In this document: positions 53,207 to 61,438 of the stretch, in pieces | How the letters are laid out: each line of letters begins with the position of its first letter | Position numbering within the stretch: position 1 is the stretch's first letter | Source of the DNA: Sinorhizobium shofinae | GTDB lineage: Bacteria > Pseudomonadota > Alphaproteobacteria > Rhizobiales > Rhizobiaceae | Reading direction: 5' to 3' | Assembly (NCBI GenBank): GCA_001704765.1 | Contig: MBFK01000093.1 | Coordinates: 125,955 to 189,954 of the forward strand | Length of the DNA: 64,000 nt | The notes under the pieces: generated by a model | The model's database searches: none | Seen by the model: only the letters and a program-made list of their open reading frames with translations | What the model was told of the DNA's origin: nothing | Made by a program: the position numbers and the translations under genes

Positions 53207-53737
53207 ATGGAAAAAAGCCCGGACGCCTTCCGCACCATCAGCGAGGTCGCAGACGAACTCGATCTGCCCCAGCATGTGTTGCGGTTCTGGGAGACGCGTT
53301 TCCAGCAGATCAAGCCGATGAAGCGTGGCGGCGGCCGGCGCTACTACCGGCCCGAGGACGTCGATCTGCTCAAGGGCATTCGCCACCTGCTCTATGATCA
53401 CGGCTACACAATCAAGGGCGTGCAGAAGCTTCTGAAGGCCAACGGCAACAAGTTCGTTGCCGCGATCGCGAGCGGCGATCTCGCCACCGTCGAGGCGCTT
53501 GCGGCTTCCAGCCACGAAGAACCGCCGGCACCGAAGATCGGTGTCGCCGATGAGGATCAGATCGTCGGCCGCCCCAAAGCCCCCGCAAGTCGGCGCTTCT
53601 TCTCATTCGGCGCCAGCAGCGACGATGCGGAAATTTCGATCGGCAAGACCTCCGTCAGCAAGGAAGACCGGGCGCTCCTGCAGGAGGCGCTCTACGATCT
53701 TCTGGAGTGTAAGCGCCTGCTCGACCAGGTGCGGTAG
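53207..53737 (+). CDS. MerR-family transcriptional regulator
   Basis: 176 aa from ATG 53207. The N-terminal MerR HTH is [51 protein letters not shown]. There is no sensor domain or cysteine cluster of the metal-responsive type; the last 80 residues are probably disordered plus a helix. Its position after ihfA is conserved in rhizobia. It marks the end of the conserved core block, with the anaerobic locus starting only 8 bp further on. Confidence 0.9.
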   Translation: MEKSPDAFRTISEVADELDLPQHVLRFWETRFQQIKPMKRGGGRRYYRPEDVDLLKGIRHLLYDHGYTIKGVQKLLKANGNKFVAAIASGDLATVEALAASSHEEPPAPKIGVADEDQIVGRPKAPASRRFFSFGASSDDAEISIGKTSVSKEDRALLQEALYDLLECKRLLDQVR

Positions 53738-53744
53738 CGGATGG

Positions 53745-54578
53745 TCATCGCACCATCAACACCGGGACAACCGGAACATCGATCATCGCCTTCGTCACAC
53801 CACCGAATACCTTTTCGCGAACACGCGAATGCCCGTAGGCGCCCATCACCAACATGTCGGCCGACGTATCGAGTGCATGCTGATTGAGAACATCCTCGAC
53901 CCGGCGTCCGGCGCCGGGAAGCCGATCGACAGTCACTTTGATACCGTGACGAGCGAGATAGGTGGCAATATCGGCGCCCGGCTCTTTGCCGCTCTTGCCC
54001 GAAGCTGCCTTTGGGGCGACGAGCACGACATTCACGCTCTCGGCGATTTTCATCATATCCAGCGCTTCGCGGGCCGCCCGTGCGGATTCGATGCTTGAGT
54101 TCCATGCCAAAAGAATTTTCCTCGGCTGCAAGGTTGCCGATTGGAGATCGGGGGCGAGCAGGACCGGTCGCGCTGAATGGAAGAGAGCGCCTTCTATGAC
54201 GCCCGCCCGCAGTCGCTCATCGATTCTCAAGCTCGAGCCGATCAAGGTGACATCGGCATACCGCGCACGCTCCCCGAGATCGTGCTCGAGCCACATCGAC
54301 TCAGCGTATCGTCCAACCACATCGAAGGATATTCCAAGGCCGTTGAGCACTTCCTTGGCTTCTTTGACAGCCTTGCCAAGGTCCTCGATGTCGCCGGCCC
54401 TTTCGTCGAGCCAGGCCACGGACAGGGCCGCAAAGTCTCCCATTGGGGGCATCGTGGCGATCTTGATAGGCAGAACCGAGAGATGCGCACCGCTCGATGC
54501 ACAAAGATTTGCTGCTGCCCTAAGATCAGTTTCGAATTGGCTGACGCCAACGACAACGAGAATGGTTTTGTAGGACAT
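53745..54578 (-). CDS. Tandem universal stress protein (UspA family)
   Basis: 277 aa from ATG 54578 behind GGGAG. Two Usp domains: residues ~1-145 (MSYKTILVVVGVSQFETDLRAA) and ~155-277 (KILLAWNSSIESARAAREAL). The second carries the ATP-binding Gx2Gx9G-type loop as VMGAYGHSRVREKVFGGVT. Such proteins help survival without oxygen. An FNR/FixK-type box 64 bp upstream is centred where a class II activator site would be, which supports anaerobic control. Confidence 0.88.
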   Translation of the reverse strand: MSYKTILVVVGVSQFETDLRAAANLCASSGAHLSVLPIKIATMPPMGDFAALSVAWLDERAGDIEDLGKAVKEAKEVLNGLGISFDVVGRYAESMWLEHDLGERARYADVTLIGSSLRIDERLRAGVIEGALFHSARPVLLAPDLQSATLQPRKILLAWNSSIESARAAREALDMMKIAESVNVVLVAPKAASGKSGKEPGADIATYLARHGIKVTVDRLPGAGRRVEDVLNQHALDTSADMLVMGAYGHSRVREKVFGGVTKAMIDVPVVPVLMVR

Positions 54579-54641
54579 TGTTGGTCTCCCGGAGCCAATT
54601 GTCATCTATGACGCAAACTACTGCAAGTAACGACGGCGACA

Positions 54642-54655
54642 TTGATCCGGGTCAA
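54642..54655. promoter_or_regulatory. FNR/FixK box upstream of the usp gene
   Basis: TTGATCCGGGTCAA: one perfect TTGAT half and one GTCAA half, spacing four. The centre is 70 bp from the usp ATG, allowing a start site 41.5 bp downstream and a short leader. Confidence 0.7.
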
Positions 54656-54739
54656 GAACTCGCCTCAGGCTGCATTCTGACGCAACTCTTGTAGCAGCCC
54701 TGACGCAGCCTTCAATCAAACCTGTAGAATCGGGCGCTG

Positions 54740-54922
54740 TCACAGGCGAGACCGGAGGGGCGGGGTCCTGTCATGAAAAACCGCTGATCGGCCGTCGGCG
54801 CCCCCCGGCCGTCTCGCATCCTCTTGCAAGGCGTCGAGAAGAAAGCTCATTTCCCCGAGGGCAGCGGATTGCGACGTGACGATATCCAGTGCCGCATCCC
54901 GCCAATGATTGCGCTTCTCCAT
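54740..54922 (-). CDS. Doubtful small protein (60 aa)
   Basis: ATG at 54922, with AAAGGG nine bases upstream. It begins MEKRNHWRDAALDIVTSQSA and is helical for its first 35 residues; the rest is Arg/Pro-rich and less protein-like. It lies 22 bp after the 149-aa gene on the same strand and could be the last gene of the ubiTUV operon. No family is recognised. Confidence 0.35.
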   Translation of the reverse strand: MEKRNHWRDAALDIVTSQSAALGEMSFLLDALQEDARRPGGADGRSAVFHDRTPPLRSRL

Positions 54923-54943
54923 GGAGAACACCCTTTCAGCTGT

Positions 54944-55393
54944 TTAATCTTCGCTCGCTGGCAACGGGCGAGCGCAAGTGGCCTGATCGACATCCTCCGG
55001 TGCCTCGCATGCGAACCGGAGCTGACGCGCCTGTCTCAGCAGATTTGAAGCCAATTCCGCCGCGGCGGCGATATCGCCGAAGAGCAGCCCGGCTTCCACG
55101 ATCATGCCCTCGTCCAGTGCGCCGGGTTCGTTCGGGTTAAAATCTCCGAGCAGCACAAGTAGCGCCTCGATTCTTCGTCGCTGGTTGTCGGCGAGACTGA
55201 GGAGACGCTCCGTGATCCGGGCCCGCTCAAGCCCTTCGAGGTCGCGCAGCGCCTCGTCCAATCGATCGCGGCATTCGCAATCGGCCGCGCCGCTCAGCAT
55301 AACGCCACGCATGCGCCCGACTGCGCGGCTGATTTCCTTGCTGGTTTGGGCGAAAGCCGATGCGATCGCAGATGTGGAGTCGTTCGATCTCAT
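54944..55393 (-). CDS. Unknown 149-aa helical protein coupled to ubiV
   Basis: Starts at an ATG that overlaps the ubiV stop (ATGA). Predicted all-helical and soluble, with a CEC pair (Cys39, Cys41) and two further cysteines towards the C-terminus, in FACEAP and ATCARP. The middle is Leu/Arg-rich (LLSLADNQRRRIEALLVLLGDF). The position, immediately behind ubiU and ubiV, suggests a role in the oxygen-independent ubiquinone pathway or in nitrogen-oxide respiration. No homology is recognised. Confidence 0.75.
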   Translation of the reverse strand: MRSNDSTSAIASAFAQTSKEISRAVGRMRGVMLSGAADCECRDRLDEALRDLEGLERARITERLLSLADNQRRRIEALLVLLGDFNPNEPGALDEGMIVEAGLLFGDIAAAAELASNLLRQARQLRFACEAPEDVDQATCARPLPASED

Positions 55394-56325
55394 TCGGTTG
55401 CTCGGTGTCCGATGTTGCGGGCGCGGGCGACCCAGGCGGCGCCTTCCTGGCCGTGGTGAAACCCATTGGAGAGTGGGGCCGCCGGATAGATCTGCCGCAG
55501 CCGGGCAATACCGTCCTCTGCCTCCATGCGGCCATGCAAGATGGCATCGTAGAGGCCGGCGACCGCCACCATGTCGCAATCCTGCGGCGAGAGCCTGAAA
55601 CGGCTTACACCGCTGGCGACGAGGTCCCGCAACTCGGTGAGGAGGGCCTGGCACGTGAAGGAAACTGTCTGCACGCCGTTAAGCGCGAGGAAAGATTGAC
55701 GGTCGAGCGTCTTCAAAGGCAGACCATCAGGGTCCTCGACGCAGACAAACTGGCAATTGTCCTTGATGTGACCTTTGGCACGGGCATGCGCACAGCGCGC
55801 GGAAATGGCGAGCGGCATCCGCCCGAAGGCGAGAACTTCGAACGTGACGCCTTGCGTTCCGGAGACGATCTCGGCAATCGAGCTTGCCGGCAGTTCGGGC
55901 GGCAAACATATGTTGGATGCGCCCCGCCGTGCCAGCAGGCGAGCCGTCGCTGCGTTGTAGACATTGACGAGCGGCCCGATCGAATGGGGCCTGCCCTCGA
56001 GCAGAGCGAGGGCGGAAAGGTCGTTCGCCTCGATGGGATGGGTGCTGTCGGCGACCAGGGCACGCGTATATTGGCTCTCGCGCTCGAGCGTCACGAGAGC
56101 AAGGGTGGAAAGGACGACGTGCTTTCCTGCCAACTCCAGCCGCTCGACCACCGCCGAGAGATGCGGTTCGGTGAAGTGCAGCCGCTTAGAGCAGACGGTT
56201 TCCCCGATGATCACGTGGTGCACCGGCGCCTCATCGGCAATGCGATAGTAGAAGTCTCGCCATTTGTCGCCCTCCCAAAGATAGAGAATGGGGCCGAGGC
56301 TGAGCGTGGGACTGCCGGCGTTCAT
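55390..56325 (-). CDS. ubiV: UbiV, O2-independent ubiquinone hydroxylase subunit
   Basis: 311 aa U32-peptidase-like protein. Four cysteines that ligate a 4Fe-4S cluster are present with the spacing of E. coli UbiV: Cys45, then Cys178, Cys191 and Cys195 (RCAHARAKGH and NCQFVC). With UbiU it hydroxylates the ubiquinone ring without O2, using prephenate as oxygen donor. Starts 5 bp after ubiU, so same operon. Confidence 0.93.
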   Translation of the reverse strand: MNAGSPTLSLGPILYLWEGDKWRDFYYRIADEAPVHHVIIGETVCSKRLHFTEPHLSAVVERLELAGKHVVLSTLALVTLERESQYTRALVADSTHPIEANDLSALALLEGRPHSIGPLVNVYNAATARLLARRGASNICLPPELPASSIAEIVSGTQGVTFEVLAFGRMPLAISARCAHARAKGHIKDNCQFVCVEDPDGLPLKTLDRQSFLALNGVQTVSFTCQALLTELRDLVASGVSRFRLSPQDCDMVAVAGLYDAILHGRMEAEDGIARLRQIYPAAPLSNGFHHGQEGAAWVARARNIGHRATE

Positions 56326-56330
56326 TCACG

Positions 56331-57308
56331 CTACCTCCAGCGCTTCTCGTAGGCCCCGGACGTCGTGCGCTGGCCCTCGCTTAAAAGCCTGAGGCGGGCA
56401 AGGAGTGCCTGGCGGTGCTCGGGCCTTGCATCGAGCGCCTTGCGCAGCGTCGAGACGACTTCGGCGACATAGGCCTTGCCGCGCTGCCGGCCTTCGATCT
56501 TGAGCGCGCTAACGCCCGCCTCTCGCAGGGCGTCGATCTGGTCCATGACGTCGAGAGAGACCGGGTCCTCGAAGGCGTAGCCGCTTGCGTCGGCGATATC
56601 GAAGCGGCCCTTGCAGAGCGTCGGATAGCCGGCCGCCTCGTCGCGGGGAAAGCGGTTGATCGTATAGGATCCGAGCTCCGAGACCAGATCGCCACCGTCC
56701 TGCCGATAGCGCACATGGCTTGCCGGCGAGCACACGCCGTTCATGTTGGGCGACTTGCCGGTGGCGTAGGAGGAGAGTGAGCAGCGACCCTCGGCCATCA
56801 CGCAGAGCCCGCCGAAGACGAAGACTTCGATCTCGCAGCGGATCTGGCGGGCGAGGCGGGCGATATCGGAAATCGTCAGCGTGCGCGGTAGCACGACGCG
56901 CCTGGCGCCGAATGCGTCGACCAGGAAACTAACCGCGTCGGGGTTCGAGGCCGAAGCTTGCACCGAGACGTGGAGCCGCTGCTCGGGGTAGGCCTCGGCG
57001 ACATGGGCCATTAGCCCGAAATCGGCAAGGATGAGCGCATCGGCGCCGAGGCGGACGGCGTCCGCCGCAGCCTCGTACCACAGGCTCTCATGACCGGCGC
57101 GCATGAAGGTGTTGAGCGCGATGAAGGTCTGGGTTCCCTTGCGCCGTGCGTAGGAAATCGCGTCCCCAAGCTCTTCGCGCGAAAAGTTGAGCCCGGGAAA
57201 ATTGCGTGCGTTGGTTTCGTCGCGGAAGCCGCAATAGACGGCGTCGGCGCCGGCATCGACCGCTTCGCGGAAGGCGGTCGGCGTTCCGGCCGGGCAGATC
57301 AGTTCCAT
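56331..57308 (-). CDS. ubiU: UbiU, O2-independent ubiquinone hydroxylase subunit
   Basis: 325 aa from ATG 57308; the frame is open far upstream (to 57920), but that part lies over ubiT. MELICPAGTPTAFREAVDAGADAVYCGF is the U32 start. The cluster cysteines fall at residues 169, 176, 193 and 232, the same positions as in E. coli UbiU. It forms a heterodimer with UbiV. It overlaps the ubiT end by 10 bases. Confidence 0.94.
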   Translation of the reverse strand: MELICPAGTPTAFREAVDAGADAVYCGFRDETNARNFPGLNFSREELGDAISYARRKGTQTFIALNTFMRAGHESLWYEAAADAVRLGADALILADFGLMAHVAEAYPEQRLHVSVQASASNPDAVSFLVDAFGARRVVLPRTLTISDIARLARQIRCEIEVFVFGGLCVMAEGRCSLSSYATGKSPNMNGVCSPASHVRYRQDGGDLVSELGSYTINRFPRDEAAGYPTLCKGRFDIADASGYAFEDPVSLDVMDQIDALREAGVSALKIEGRQRGKAYVAEVVSTLRKALDARPEHRQALLARLRLLSEGQRTTSGAYEKRWR

Positions 57309-57805
57309 GCGACAGTCTCCCCGGCAAGGGCGCGCCGGCGGATTGCAGCCGCCGTTCGGCTGACGAGCGGCGCGAACGGTCCGGCGGCCCCGCCGAGATC
57401 GCGCGGCAGGTCGATCTCGCAGCCGTCGAGGGCATTGCGCAGCGCCAGCATCGCCTCCATGTCTCCGATGACGGTGAGCGCCCGCGAAAAGAAAAGGGCG
57501 TCGGCATCGCAGCGGCCTTCGAGAAGCGCCAGCAGAAGGAACAGCGGACCTTCGACTGCGGCATCCGCCGCCGCATCTGCGGGCTTGCGCATCACGGAGA
57601 TTGCGGGAAGTGCCGGCTCGACCAGAAAGACCAACGGCAGATCGTTCGGCCGGAAGGCATAGCGTTTCGACTTGTGCTCCCCGAGGCGCTCGAAGAGCGC
57701 CGGATGCCGCTTGAGCAGGCTCGAGAACATGAGCTTCACCGCCCCCTCGACCAGAGGGATCGGCACGACGGCAAGGGGTGCGGCCAGCGGGCGCGGGACT
57801 TCCAT
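57299..57805 (-). CDS. ubiT: UbiT, SCP2-domain accessory factor for anaerobic ubiquinone synthesis
   Basis: 168 aa from ATG 57805. SCP2 sterol-carrier fold: FRPNDLPLVFLVEPALP, CDADALFFSRALTVIGDMEAMLALRNALDG. UbiT is the lipid-binding partner that, with UbiU and UbiV, allows ubiquinone synthesis without oxygen. First gene of the operon ubiT-ubiU-ubiV-149-aa gene. A TTG-N8-CAA box lies 73-86 bp upstream. Confidence 0.9.
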   Translation of the reverse strand: MEVPRPLAAPLAVVPIPLVEGAVKLMFSSLLKRHPALFERLGEHKSKRYAFRPNDLPLVFLVEPALPAISVMRKPADAAADAAVEGPLFLLLALLEGRCDADALFFSRALTVIGDMEAMLALRNALDGCEIDLPRDLGGAAGPFAPLVSRTAAAIRRRALAGETVAWN

Positions 57806-57877
57806 ATCTCTCGCCTTTCGCGGAATGACGATTCGGCAGTTCGGCACCGAACCTAGCGGCGATCTCCGTTGCACAAT

Positions 57878-57891
57878 TTGAGCCAGCGCAA
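57878..57891. promoter_or_regulatory. FNR/NnrR-type box between ubiT and ubiD
   Basis: TTGAGCCAGCGCAA. The centre is 80 bp from the ubiT ATG and about 41 bp from the ubiD ATG at 57926, so either gene or both could be controlled. It falls inside the coding frame if ubiD started at the upstream TTG (57869), which favours the ATG. Confidence 0.55.
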
Positions 57892-57925
57892 AGACAGAAG
57901 CGGTTTCGCGGGCGAGACACCGGGG

Positions 57926-59434
57926 ATGAATCGCGCAGACTCAGCCATTCGCCGCTTTTCGGGTCTCCAGGAATTCGCCGCCATGCTCGAGCAGCGCGGC
58001 CGGCTGCGCCGCATATCGCGACCGGTTTCGCTCGTGCATGAGGTGACGGAGATCCACCGGCGCGTGCTCAAATCCAACGGGCCGGCATTGCTCTTCGAGA
58101 AACCGGTCGATGCCTCCGGCCGCGTTTGCGACATGCCGCTTCTCGTCAATCTCTTCGGCACGCGCGAAAGGATAGAGTGGGGTTTCGGGCTTCCGACCGG
58201 TGGCCTGCCGGCGCTGGCGGAAATGCTGGCGGAGCTGCGCGAACCAAGATCGCCGCAATCTCTGAAGGATGCCTGGAGCAAGCTGCCGCTGCTGAAAGCC
58301 GCGCTCGCAATGCGGCCGCGACATGTGGCACGGCCGCCGGTGCAGGAGACGGTGTGGCGCGGTGCAGAAGTGGACCTCGCACGCGTGCCGATCCAATGGT
58401 GCTGGCCGGGCGAGCCGGCACCCCTTGTCACCTGGCCACTGGTGATCACCCGTGCGCCGGACGATCCGAGCGACGTCAATGTCGGCATCTACCGCATGCA
58501 GGTCCTCGGCCCGAACCGGCTTATCCTGCGATGGCTCGCGCATCGCGGCGGCGCCCGCCACCATCGCCTCTGGCAGCAGCGCGGCGAAGCCATGCCGGTG
58601 GCGGTCGCGATCGGCGCTGATCCGGCGACGATCCTCGCCGCCGTGATGCCCTTGCCCGAGGGGATGAGCGAACTCAACTTTGCCGGACTGTTGAAGGGGG
58701 AGCGGCCGCAGGTCACGCCGGCGATCACCGTACCGATTTCCGTCCCGGCGAAGGCCGAGATTGTCCTCGAGGGCGTCGTTTCGCCCGACGAGACCGCAGA
58801 AGAGGGGCCCTATGGCGATCACACGGGCTATTACAATTCCGTCGAGCGCTTTCCGGTGATGACGCTGTCGGCAATCACCATGCGCCGCAAGCCCTACTAT
58901 CTCTCGACCTATACAGGCCGCCCGCCGGACGAGCCGTCGAAGCTCGGCGAGGCGATGATGGAGCTCTTCCTGCCGCTGGTGAAGCGGCAATTTCCTGAAA
59001 TCGTCGATCTCCACCTGCCGCCGGAAGCTTGCTCGTATCGGGCGATGGTCGTCTCGCTTGACAAGCGATATCCGGGCCAGGCGAAGCGGATCATGATGGG
59101 CCTGTGGTCGATGCTGCCGCAGTTCACCTATACCAAGCTCATCATCGCCGTCGATCCGGACATCGACGTCAGGAACTGGGCCGATGTCGTCTGGGCGCTT
59201 TCGACCCGTTTCGACGCCAGCCGCGATGTCACCATCCTCAACGACACGCCCATCGACTATCTCGATTTCGCCTCGCCAAAGCCCGGCCTCGGCGGCAAGC
59301 TCGGGCTCGACGCGACCCGCAAGCTCGGAGCCGAGACTGAACGCGAATGGGGACGTGTTCTCGAAATGCCGGCGGAGCTCGTCAGCCGCGTTGATCGACT
59401 GTGGGGGGACCTGGGCCTGGGAGAAAGTTCATGA
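57926..59434 (+). CDS. ubiD: UbiD-family 3-polyprenyl-4-hydroxybenzoate decarboxylase
   Basis: 502 aa, closely following E. coli UbiD (497 aa) over its length: LRWLAHRGGARHH, EGPYGDHTGYYNSVERFPV, STYTGRPPDEPSKLGEAM and TPIDYLDFASPKPGLGGKLG. UbiD removes the carboxyl group of the ubiquinone precursor using prenylated FMN, normally supplied by UbiX, which is not in the window. The ATG has only a weak ribosome site; a TTG at 57869 is an alternative. Divergent from ubiT, so probably co-regulated. Confidence 0.93.
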   Translation: MNRADSAIRRFSGLQEFAAMLEQRGRLRRISRPVSLVHEVTEIHRRVLKSNGPALLFEKPVDASGRVCDMPLLVNLFGTRERIEWGFGLPTGGLPALAEMLAELREPRSPQSLKDAWSKLPLLKAALAMRPRHVARPPVQETVWRGAEVDLARVPIQWCWPGEPAPLVTWPLVITRAPDDPSDVNVGIYRMQVLGPNRLILRWLAHRGGARHHRLWQQRGEAMPVAVAIGADPATILAAVMPLPEGMSELNFAGLLKGERPQVTPAITVPISVPAKAEIVLEGVVSPDETAEEGPYGDHTGYYNSVERFPVMTLSAITMRRKPYYLSTYTGRPPDEPSKLGEAMMELFLPLVKRQFPEIVDLHLPPEACSYRAMVVSLDKRYPGQAKRIMMGLWSMLPQFTYTKLIIAVDPDIDVRNWADVVWALSTRFDASRDVTILNDTPIDYLDFASPKPGLGGKLGLDATRKLGAETEREWGRVLEMPAELVSRVDRLWGDLGLGESS

Positions 59435-59495
59435 GCAAGGCGCGGGTCGTCGTCGGTGTCTCGGGGTGGCGGCCTGGGACCCGTGACCGTGGGGT

Positions 59496-60182
59496 TCAAT
59501 AGGCCGTCGCCAGCAGCAAGGGGTCGGCGTAGAACAGCGCAGCATGGCCACCGGTGAGCAGCCACAGCGTCAGGGCCGCCGTCGATGCGGCTGCCAAGGC
59601 CAGCGGCCGATCGCCTCTGATGCGAGTGCGTCCGGAGAGAACCGCCGCGAAAGGCAGGATCGACGTCGCCGCGGCCTCTCGAGACCATTTTTCCCCGAGC
59701 CGTCGGCGCGCACGTCTCTCCAGCATAGGTATGCTGGCGAGCGCAAATAAGGCGAAGCCTCCGAAGAGGATGAGCGAGCGCAGGTCACCATTGGCGACCA
59801 GATGGCCGAGCGCCCAGACGGCGAAGCCCCAGAGGACGGGATGTCGGGTGATCGCGACGACCGCACCCGACGTCGCGCCCTGGCGGATCGAGGCCGACAG
59901 CGGATTTGTGCTGAAGAGCCCGGCGAGCACGAGAAAGACGCCGACCGGGGCGGCTATCAGGGTTACCCAGGCCTGCCAGGCCGCCGGGTCCCAAAGTGGA
60001 ATGTAGTCGACGTTCAACGCCGAGATGAACACCCAGCCGAGGACGAGGATAGAGACGAGCGAATAAAGCGAGAAGTAGGTCGCCCTGCCGAGGCGGGCTA
60101 TCAGCCGCTCGCGGATGGCGGGCGTCGCCGGAATGGAGTGGAGGAGCAGAAAAACGAACAGCGCCAGCAGAAACTCGGCCAT
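59496..60182 (-). CDS. nnrU: NnrU-family membrane protein
   Basis: 228 aa from ATG 60182 with about six hydrophobic segments. NnrU signature: FLLLHSIPATPAIRERLIARLG at the N-terminus and AITRHPVLWGFAVWALGHLVANGDL in the middle. NnrU is needed for expression or activity of nitrite and nitric oxide reductases in denitrifying alphaproteobacteria; its biochemistry is not known. Third gene after the 51-aa and 121-aa genes. Confidence 0.9.
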   Translation of the reverse strand: MAEFLLALFVFLLLHSIPATPAIRERLIARLGRATYFSLYSLVSILVLGWVFISALNVDYIPLWDPAAWQAWVTLIAAPVGVFLVLAGLFSTNPLSASIRQGATSGAVVAITRHPVLWGFAVWALGHLVANGDLRSLILFGGFALFALASIPMLERRARRRLGEKWSREAAATSILPFAAVLSGRTRIRGDRPLALAAASTAALTLWLLTGGHAALFYADPLLLATAY

Positions 60183-60247
60183 CTGATTTTGCCTCAGAGC
60201 GGATGAGGAAAAGTGTGAGCGGCTTTCCGCCCGCATCCCGCTCCATT

Positions 60248-60613
60248 CTAGTGTGATGTCTTCGACCGCTGCATCGCTTCGATCATCGCCTGCTCCGCAG
60301 TAACGTGGCGGCGCAGTCCGTCGAGAGAGACGCGCAGCATAGAGTCGATTGCCTCCCAGGCAAACTTGCTTCTCCCCGATGCCGCCGACTGTAGCGCCGC
60401 GGCGAGATGCTTCGGCGAGGACGTTTCGTCCGCCTGGTCAAGGTTCAAGGCCGATAGCTGCGTCGCCGTCGCGATGCAATGCTCGCGGTCCATGCGGCCG
60501 GTGATCGAATCGACGATGGCCTCCACTGCATCACAAAGGGCGAGCAACTCGCGATATCGTGCCTGAAGGCTGTCGAGCGGCGCGGGCCGGACCAACGATC
60601 TTCCCTCTCTCAT
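60248..60613 (-). CDS. Unknown 121-aa protein coupled to the 51-aa membrane protein
   Basis: Starts at the ATG that overlaps the stop of the 51-aa gene (ATGA). Helical, soluble, one cysteine pair region (LLALCDAVEAI, REHCIATATQL), no signal peptide. It ends MIEAMQRSKTSH and has an ordinary charge balance. It lies 65 bp before nnrU on the same strand. Genes of this kind accompany nor clusters in rhizobia, but no function is known to me. Confidence 0.7.
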   Translation of the reverse strand: MREGRSLVRPAPLDSLQARYRELLALCDAVEAIVDSITGRMDREHCIATATQLSALNLDQADETSSPKHLAAALQSAASGRSKFAWEAIDSMLRVSLDGLRRHVTAEQAMIEAMQRSKTSH

Positions 60614-60765
60614 CGGTCGATGAACAGGACGGCGGCGCAGGCGACTGATGCCAGCACGGCGGCGAGCGTGCCGGTGCGTTGCAGAACGCCCATTCGATAG
60701 AGCACGAGCGCGAAGATGATGATGATCGGGGTGGCGACCGAGAGGCCGATCTGTGCGTCGTTCAT
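60610..60765 (-). CDS. Small membrane protein (51 aa)
   Basis: ATG 60765 with GGAG six bases upstream. Two hydrophobic segments (residues ~8-24 and ~33-48): MNDAQIGLSVATPIIIIFAL and LAAVLASVACAAVLFIDR. It faces norE across a shared TTG-N8-CAA box and overlaps the next gene. Likely a small accessory of NO or oxygen respiration; nothing more can be read from it. Confidence 0.65.
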   Translation of the reverse strand: MNDAQIGLSVATPIIIIFALVLYRMGVLQRTGTLAAVLASVACAAVLFIDR

Positions 60766-60812
60766 GGCAATCTCCGTTTTCACGGAACATAGCGGGACGG
60801 CTGGACTGGTCT

Positions 60813-60826
60813 TTGATCGAGAGCAA
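60813..60826. promoter_or_regulatory. NnrR/FNR-type box between the 51-aa gene and norE
   Basis: TTGATCGAGAGCAA. The centre (60819.5) sits 62 bp from norE and 54 bp from the divergent 51-aa gene, so class II activation could serve both directions with short leaders. Confidence 0.65.
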
Positions 60827-60881
60827 AGAACCGGCCGCTCCTTTTTCCTATCCGCTTCGGCAACCGATGCGGAGAAGCGGC

Positions 60882-61433
60882 ATGGAAAACGCAATGATGG
60901 CCGGCGCGGCCGGCGAAGAGGAAGCCGATACGTTCATTCTCTGGGTGCTGATCTGGAGCGAGCTTGCCGCCTTCGGCATTCTCATCGGCGCCTTCCTGGT
61001 CGCCTCTATGATTGCGCCGGCGGATTTCGCCGTCGCGCGGCTGCACCTCAAACCGGCAATTGCCGCTCTCAACACGCTCGTCCTGCTGACGAGCGGATGG
61101 CAGGCGGCGGTTGCGGCAGGGAAGGGCGCGTCCGTCGCCACGCGGCGCCGGGCATTGGTGCTGGCGGCGCTTCTCGGCTTCGCCTTCGTTGCCATCAAGA
61201 TCTACGAGTACAGCACGGAAATCCGCTTTGCCGGGGAAGCAGCGTTTCATTCCTTCTTCGAACTTTACTTCATCCTGACCGGCTTTCACCTCGTCCACGT
61301 CGGCTTCGTCGCCGTCATTCTGCTTATCGTCGCCTGGAGGCCGCGTCCGGCCAATGTCGATCTCGTCACCACCCTCTGGCATGTGATCGATCTCGTCTGG
61401 ATCGTCATGTTCCCGATCCTTTATCTGGTTTGA
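60882..61433 (+). CDS. norE: NorE, cytochrome c oxidase subunit III-like nitric oxide reductase accessory protein
   Basis: 183 aa from ATG 60882 behind GGAGAAG. Five hydrophobic segments with the subunit III pattern: FILWVLIWSELAAFGILIGAFL, HSFFELYFILTGFHLVHVGFV and TLWHVIDLVWIVMFPILYLV. NorE is part of nor operons and raises NO reductase activity. Followed after 5 bp by norF. Confidence 0.92.
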   Translation: MENAMMAGAAGEEEADTFILWVLIWSELAAFGILIGAFLVASMIAPADFAVARLHLKPAIAALNTLVLLTSGWQAAVAAGKGASVATRRRALVLAALLGFAFVAIKIYEYSTEIRFAGEAAFHSFFELYFILTGFHLVHVGFVAVILLIVAWRPRPANVDLVTTLWHVIDLVWIVMFPILYLV

Positions 61434-61438
61434 GCACC

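Larger units (their letters stand above)
54579..54943. other. Intergenic region between usp and the 149-aa gene
   Basis: Holds the FNR box at 54642 and a doubtful 60-aa reading frame at 54740-54922. Nothing else is recognised. Confidence 0.5.

Noticed and set aside
57309-57920. N-terminal extension of the ubiU frame
   Set aside because: It lies over ubiT in another frame, is Arg/Pro-rich, and the ATG at 57308 gives the exact UbiU family start.
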